A stretch of 64,000 nt of DNA. Origin: Zygnema cylindricum. Taxonomy: Eukaryota > Streptophyta > Zygnematophyceae > Zygnematales > Zygnemataceae. The notes under the pieces are model-generated. The model did no database searches. It worked only from the letters and a program-made list of their open reading frames with translations, and had not been told where the DNA came from. Of this stretch, positions 58,670 to 64,000 are shown piece by piece. Each line of letters begins with the position of its first letter. Position 1 is the stretch's first letter. The stretch lies in the NCBI GenBank assembly GCA_037447655.1, contig JBBHKE010001552.1:62001-126000 (forward strand), read 5' to 3'. A program made the position numbers and the translations under genes.

Positions 58670-59839
58670 TTGGAAGTTTTAAACCCTCGTTTTCAAAATT
58701 GGAACAATCACTTGAAGGTACATGTTTGTGTTGAACCTTAACCTTTTATACGTTAAAATCGCATTGTTTGCATGTATTTGTGGTATGAATGAACCATTTG
58801 AAAGCATAACCATAAACCTACAATACATGCATGTGAGGTGGCGGTTGTAGTACGTATGTAAAGTGCCATTAATTGCATTTGTTACATTTTCTTAATTTAT
58901 TACAAACTATCACTGAATTTTTGGTTTTTTTTATTGCAGGAAATATACAATGATGAAATTTGAAAAGTACCATCGAACTTTTTCTATTATTATTTTCGCA
59001 TTGTTTTCTCATGTTTCTTGTTTTCATTTTTTCCTCATTTGGAGGAGTGACAATTTAGAAAGAGTAATTGGTTTTCTTTTTTTTCATTAACTGTATTTCA
59101 ATGTGTAAGGCTTTTAATTTGACATTTTGAAAAAAAATAAAAATGTATGGTTGTCAAAAGCTTATATTTACATTTTTGAATTCAAAAAACAATTGCAAAT
59201 GTGTTAGTTGTTTATTTGAATTGAATGTTCAAAAGTATTTATACCAAAAATGAATGCTTGGACTAACTTTTAATGCCAGCAAAATGCCCATTCTTGCTGC
59301 CCTTTTCAAAATTTCTTCACCTTGCATATCCTTTGTTTATTATAATGATAAGAAAATGCCTCAATCTTACTACATTTTTCTGAAATATCCTCACATTGCA
59401 TTATCCCTTGCTAAATGAAACTAGTGTATCACTTGACTGGAATGGTTCTTATGTGTGCTACTTTTTTTTATTTTTTGTCCTTCATTTAGTCCATCGCTTA
59501 TTTTAGAGCAGTATAAAACCCTAAATTTTTCAAAAATGCTAGATATCCGGAAAATAATAAGCAAATCCTCTTAAACCTCAAAACATATCCAAGGTTCAAT
59601 TTTTTCGGTCAAATCGTTGCATATTCCACTATTGCGTGTTCATTGCCAATAAGAGCCACCCAACCATATGGTTCTCAGGCGTTGCAAAAACTTTAAAGCA
59701 TCCAAAACTATATAGCCTACACCAAAATGCTCGCCCAAAAAATGGTGAAGAAAACATCAAAGTACCAAAAACAACAAATGGTTACCTTATATTGACGACA
59801 AATTGCATCGATGTGAAATTTTGACGAGGTTTGTGCCTT
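58670..59839 (+). mobile_element. Non-coding 3' part of the right MULE copy
   Basis: Continues the homology with 44231-45615 in reverse. From about 59003 it is duplicated in tandem at 60710 onwards (TTGTTTTCTCATxTTTCTTG, GAGGAGTGACAATTTAG, CAACCATATGGTTCT). Confidence 0.7.
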
Positions 59840-60705
59840 AATAATCACTTATTCTCACTCACAGTCACACTGAAGACATTTTTTATTATGTATTTCCTAA
59901 CTCTACTCACTCACTCACTACTTACTATTATGATAAAAAACATGTACACCTGGAATCAATACATAGCAAACAGTCCCTAAATATAACGACCAAATGCACG
60001 TTGAGTGCGCTTGCCATAGCCTGCAGCATCGAGCTATCTCTACTCTCCTAAATCTGCTCTCTGTAAACTAACAAAATGTGGCAGGATTGTTGCATGATCG
60101 TAGCAGGATCGGCCGTACAAAGGTATTGTCGCTTCGTCGTACACATAAAATACTTCCGCGGATAAAAAAATCGCGTCACGCTTCGCTAAGATACATCACA
60201 GGTCACAAACGGTCAACCGAAATCGTGACCGACCGTTAGCCGACCGCCCGCGCCGGATCCGGAACGGATTCGGTTGCCAAATTTTGGGGGTCGGGCGGTT
60301 ACGGTCGGTTGATTCACCAGAAAAATAAAAACGGTTGGTCACAGTCGGTCAACCAAAAAACCAAAAAAAAAAGAAAATTTTGTATTGTCCCTATAATCCA
60401 ACATTTTGGTACGTGACATCATGATTAGCGTCGCAAATCTGACACGGTACTGTAGTAAGCTATTTATTTCGCAAATCAAAGGGAACGCGACAAAGCGTCG
60501 CAAATTTGACACGGTAGTACACTATTCATTTCAAAAATCTTAGGCAACGCGACAAAGCGTCGCAAATCTGACACGGTAGTACAATTCATTTCACAAATCT
60601 TAGGCACCGCGACAAAGCGTCGCAAATCTGACATAGTAGTACACTATTCATTTCACAAATCTTAGGGAACGCGACAAATCGTAATTTTTGGCTTATTCCG
60701 TCGTA
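59840..60705 (-). repeat. Inner terminal inverted repeat (type A), right
   Basis: Complement of 52215-53250. It lacks a ~200-bp piece present on the left but has about four of the ~62-bp tandem units (GCGTCGCAAATCTGACACGG between 60430 and 60690). It ends GGCTTATTCCGTCGTACATT at 60709. Confidence 0.75.
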
Positions 60706-61639
60706 CATTGTTTTCTCATTTTTCTTGTTTTCATTTTTTCTTCATTTGGAGGAGTGACAATTTAGAAAGAGTAATTGGTTTTCTTTTTTTCATTAACCTT
60801 GTATTTCAATGTGTAAGGCTTTTAATTTGACATTTTGAAAAAAAATAAAAATATATGGTTGTCAAAAGCTTATATTTACATTTTTGAATTCAAAAATCAA
60901 TTGCAAATGTGTTAGTTGTTTGTTTGAATTGAATGTTCAAAAGTATTTATACCAAAAAATCAATGCTTGGTCTAACTTTTAATGCCAGCAAAATGCCCAT
61001 TATTGCTGCCCTTTTCATAATTTCTTCACCTTGCATTATCCTTTGTTTATTATAATGATAAGAAAATGTTTCAATCTTACTATCTTTTTATGAATATCCT
61101 CACATTGCATTATCCCTTGCTAAATGAAACTAGTGTATCACTTGACTGGAATGGTTTTTATGTGTGCTATCTTTTTTATTTTTTGTCATTCATTTAGTCC
61201 ATTGCTTATTCTAGAGCAGTATAAAACCCTAAACTTTTCAAAAATGCTAGATATCCGGAAAATAATAAGCAAATCCTGTTAAACCTCAAAACATATCCAA
61301 GGTTCAATTTTTTCGGTCAAATCGTTGCATATTCCACTATTGCTTGCTCATTGCCAATAAGAGCCACCCAACCATATGGTTCTTGGGCGTTGCAAAAACT
61401 TTAAAGCATCCAAAACTATATAGCCTACACCAAAATGCTCGGCCAAAAAATAGTGAAGAAAACATCAAAGTACCAAAAACAGCAAATGGTTACCTTATAT
61501 TGACGACAAATTGCATTGATGTGAAATTTTGACGAGGTTTGTGCCTTAATAATCACTTATTCTCACTCATTGTCACACTGAAGACATTTTTTATTATGTA
61601 TTTCCTAACTCTACACACTCACTCAGTACTCACTACAAT
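60706..61639 (+). repeat. Second copy of the MULE 3' region (tandem duplicate)
   Basis: Co-linear with 59003-59930 at well over 90% by eye, including the small frame beginning near the AATAAGAGCCACCC word in both (59636-59824 and 61344-61532). Those frames are not called as genes because the left arm does not keep them. Confidence 0.75.
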
Positions 61640-62661
61640 GACAAAAAACAAGTACACCTGCAATCAATACAAGGAATCAATACATAGCAAACAATCCCTA
61701 AATATAACGACCAAATGCACGCTGAGTGCGCCTGCCATAGCTTGCAACATCAAGCTACCTCTACTTTCATAAATCTGCTCTATGTAAACTAACAAAATGT
61801 GGCAGGATTGTTGGAGGATTGTAGCAGGATCGGCCGTAAAATGGTATTGCCGCTTCGTCGTACACACAAAATACTTCCGCGGAAAATAAAATCGCGTCAC
61901 GCTTCGTGAACCAACATTTCCTCGCAATCGACCAGCGTGCGACTCGTACAAAGGAATACCGGTTGGCGCTCGCACCAAACCGAACCTACACAAAAGTACA
62001 ATACCGAACGAAACAAAACGCGAACCGAACAAAAATTTGACTGCGCGATTTTGGCCAACGCCGATTCGCTCAATATCCTAACATTTCGCTGTCAATGTAA
62101 GTATGTTGATTCGTAAATAGCGTGGCTCGATTTCGTTGCGCGTGACGACGCTCATTTTTTTCATTTAATTTCAAACGATGTTTTTACGCCGGTTCTTTTT
62201 ATTATAAAAGTGTATTTCGTTTCCTGTGTTATAACATTTCCGTGCGAGAAATATAGTACTTTAGTTTCAATAGGTTTCGTTTCACTTTGCGTCTAAGTTC
62301 AATGTAACACTTAGACGATTAAATTTCAATTTTGCGGCTAAGTGCTCTCACAGTAGAGCTCACATAACGGCAAAAAGTTATTGTTTGCAACCATTTTATT
62401 TACATGTGGTCGCCGCAGTTTTGTTACTGTAAACGCTCGCCGCCGTGTGAATTGCTAATTTGATTTTGACGTTCAACGTTCGCAAGCACGACAAAATTTT
62501 AAGCGGTTGAAACAATATTATGAAAGTCAAAGATGTCCACCCGATTGACCGTCAAATTTAGACTCAACGGTACTTTATCTGTACCAATGTGTACTTCAAA
62601 CGTACGTTTTTTGACAAAATGACAAAAGTGACTGTGCGCAACCAAAACTGTAACTGTTATG
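61640..62661 (-). repeat. Outer arm end of the large inverted repeat (type B), right
   Basis: Complement of 43091-44230, ending at GTTATGATC (62653-62661). It carries the version with GAACCAACATTTCCTCGCAATCG that the adjacent type A end lacks. Confidence 0.75.
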
Positions 62662-63091
62662 ATCAATTCCCTAAAAAAAAAAAAAACAGTTAGGGTTTTA
62701 TGTTGGCCAGTTTCGGAATTGTTCAATCCTTTAAAGTTTTGTAAATCGTATAAAAGTGTATAACTCTTTGATTTATTATTTGATTGCAATGGTACATAAC
62801 TACATATCGTACGAGATTCGCATCGCAATACAATATCATATGCAAATTTTTACTAACTACGTGATGCGCAACACGTGTAGGGTAAATAGTACACCGTGAA
62901 AAGCTATTAGGGTTAAAGCTTTTTTTGCCACTTAAAACATCTCTTCTCCGTACACAAATGTCGGATTGTAGATATGGCAGTTGCGATAGAAAGTTTAAAT
63001 CTCAACTTTTTAATGGTCGTTTCATTTTGAAAATCGGACAAGTGTGTACGGATAAAATACGTTTTAAGTGGTAAACAAAATATTAACACTA
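62662..63091. other. AT-rich spacer; no gene
   Basis: Contains a run of A at about 62673-62686 and, at 62890-62912, a decayed end of the TA-MITE family (TACACCGTGAAAAGCTATTAGGG). Confidence 0.45.
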
Positions 63092-63262
63092 AGGGTACTT
63101 TCGCATGCGTTAAAGTTACTGTTTTTTTCTGTCGCTTTCCTCCATAACTTAGAAAAAAACGAGAAAGTCCGCAGCCGTACCAAAAAAAAGAAACAACCAC
63201 TTTACAAGTGGCGTCACCTTAGAATTTGATATGTATCGGAGTTTGTCATATAGCACGATGTA
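63092..63262. repeat. Dispersed repeat Q, copy 2
   Basis: Matches 20206-20375 in the same orientation (AGGGTACTTTCGCATGCGTT, CCTCCATAACTTAGAAAAAA, CGCAGCCGTACCAAAAAA). Confidence 0.7.
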
Positions 63263-63269
63263 GTTTTTT

Positions 63270-63562
63270 TTCTAGCGCGTTTCGACCCGCTTTCGCGTTC
63301 TTCCAGATCATAATCATACTTTATACAAAATCACCTCGCGAGGTGGTTTTAAATTAAGTTACATGAGGTGAGCGGATAGGCAGATGATGTCGCACGTGTC
63401 GAAAGATTTTGACAATTTTTGTGAGCAGAGTACCAATAATAAAACCCACTGCACATTTTCATCACGTGCGTGACTTTTTTCCGTGCGTTTTTTTCCGTAA
63501 GGAGGTCGTGGAAGGGTCTCGATCAACGGACGCCATTTCGCAAAAGCGAAGTCCGTGAAAGC

Positions 63563-63608
<46 letters not shown>

Positions 63609-64000
63609 CTCACTACTGTACCGTGTTTATCTCACAATTATTGCAATGACAAACGTAAACAATGGTATCAAACGAAATATATCTAAAAACAATTTTTTGT
63701 TGGCTATATTTGAGCGTATTTTGATGCCAAGTAGAGTGAGAAAACACTAAAAAACAAAATCGGCAACCATGGCTGAAAGGTTTGAAATTTGTGACGCTTG
63801 CCGCTGTCATAATTTGAGCGTGACCCCAAAATGTCACAAGCCCTAAACATCCACAATGTCACAAGTAGTTAGACGTCTATAACCGTCGCTATTTTGTATA
63901 TTTTGCAAACGTCATCAATTATCGCGAGTTTTGTAGTCAGTTACAACCGTCTCAAATTACACCCACGTCTACAACCGTCACTATCTAAAGAAACAATTTA
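63270..64000 (-). repeat. Dispersed repeat R, copy 3 (reverse, runs off the window)
   Basis: In reverse it follows copies 1 and 2: the CTCGCGAG palindrome region at 63328-63349, the AGCCATGG block, TTTAGGGCTTGTGACATT, GACGTCTAACTACTTG and GACGGTTGTAGACG. A (TC)n microsatellite interrupts it. Confidence 0.72.
63566..63605. repeat. (TC)n microsatellite, about 40 bp
   Basis: Uninterrupted TC dinucleotides. An Arg-Glu repeat frame on the minus strand is produced by this run and is not a gene. Confidence 0.95.

Noticed and set aside
59636-59824. 62-residue frame, repeated at 61344-61532
   Set aside because: The two copies are similar only because of the tandem duplication. The left arm lacks the frame.
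63359-63613. Minus-strand frame with an Arg-Glu repeat
   Set aside because: Translation of the (TC)n microsatellite inside repeat R.

Overview
The window looks like an AT-rich nuclear chromosome segment of a streptophyte (a land plant or close algal relative). The evidence is a plant-type phosphoribosylanthranilate isomerase gene with a long plastid-targeting N-terminus and GT-AG introns, a eukaryotic tRNA-Val(AAC), a spliced but broken ER HSP70 (BiP) gene, and many transposons of plant-like families (Copia, FAR1-type MULE, hAT, TA-inserting MITEs). No species can be named from this alone. Most of the sequence is transposon-derived and only three loci look like possibly functional host genes.

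Layout. 1-4.5 kb: a BiP pseudogene cut off by a reverse Copia LTR, which carries a nested MITE, then a hAT-type MITE and a ~0.95 kb dispersed repeat. 4.5-15.4 kb: mostly unrecognised AT-rich DNA, with a 31-base C run, five copies of a short dispersed motif containing GACCGATGGACGATGG, and a pyrimidine/purine tract. 15.4-18.6 kb: a decayed Copia element (LTR, RT/RNase H remnant, LTR) interrupted by a second copy of the 0.95 kb repeat. 18.9-19.3 kb: a GC-richer island with a small candidate secreted-protein gene on the minus strand. 20.2-23.2 kb: degenerate terminal-repeat elements. 23.2-33.1 kb: a nest in which a 6448-bp Copia element with apparently identical 1048-bp LTRs and a GACCA duplication sits in the integrase region of an older minus-strand Copia relative. 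33.1-36.9 kb: MITEs, one carrying a solo LTR. 36.9-40.2 kb: the isomerase gene (minus, three exons). 40.5-40.9 kb: an intact tRNA-Val and a decayed copy. 43.1-62.7 kb: a large inverted repeat built from two decayed MULE-like elements that encode a FAR1/MULE transposase, zinc-knuckle segments and an OTU-type cysteine peptidase, with LTR, MITE and hAT insertions. 63.1-64 kb: further repeat copies, the last running off the window.

The host genes share no obvious pathway. The isomerase serves plastid tryptophan synthesis. The most informative features are the layered insertions, several of which can be dated relative to each other through target-site duplications or an empty site preserved in another copy within the window. 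The young Copia also has a primer-binding site that matches the anticodon arm, not the 3' end, of initiator tRNA-Met.
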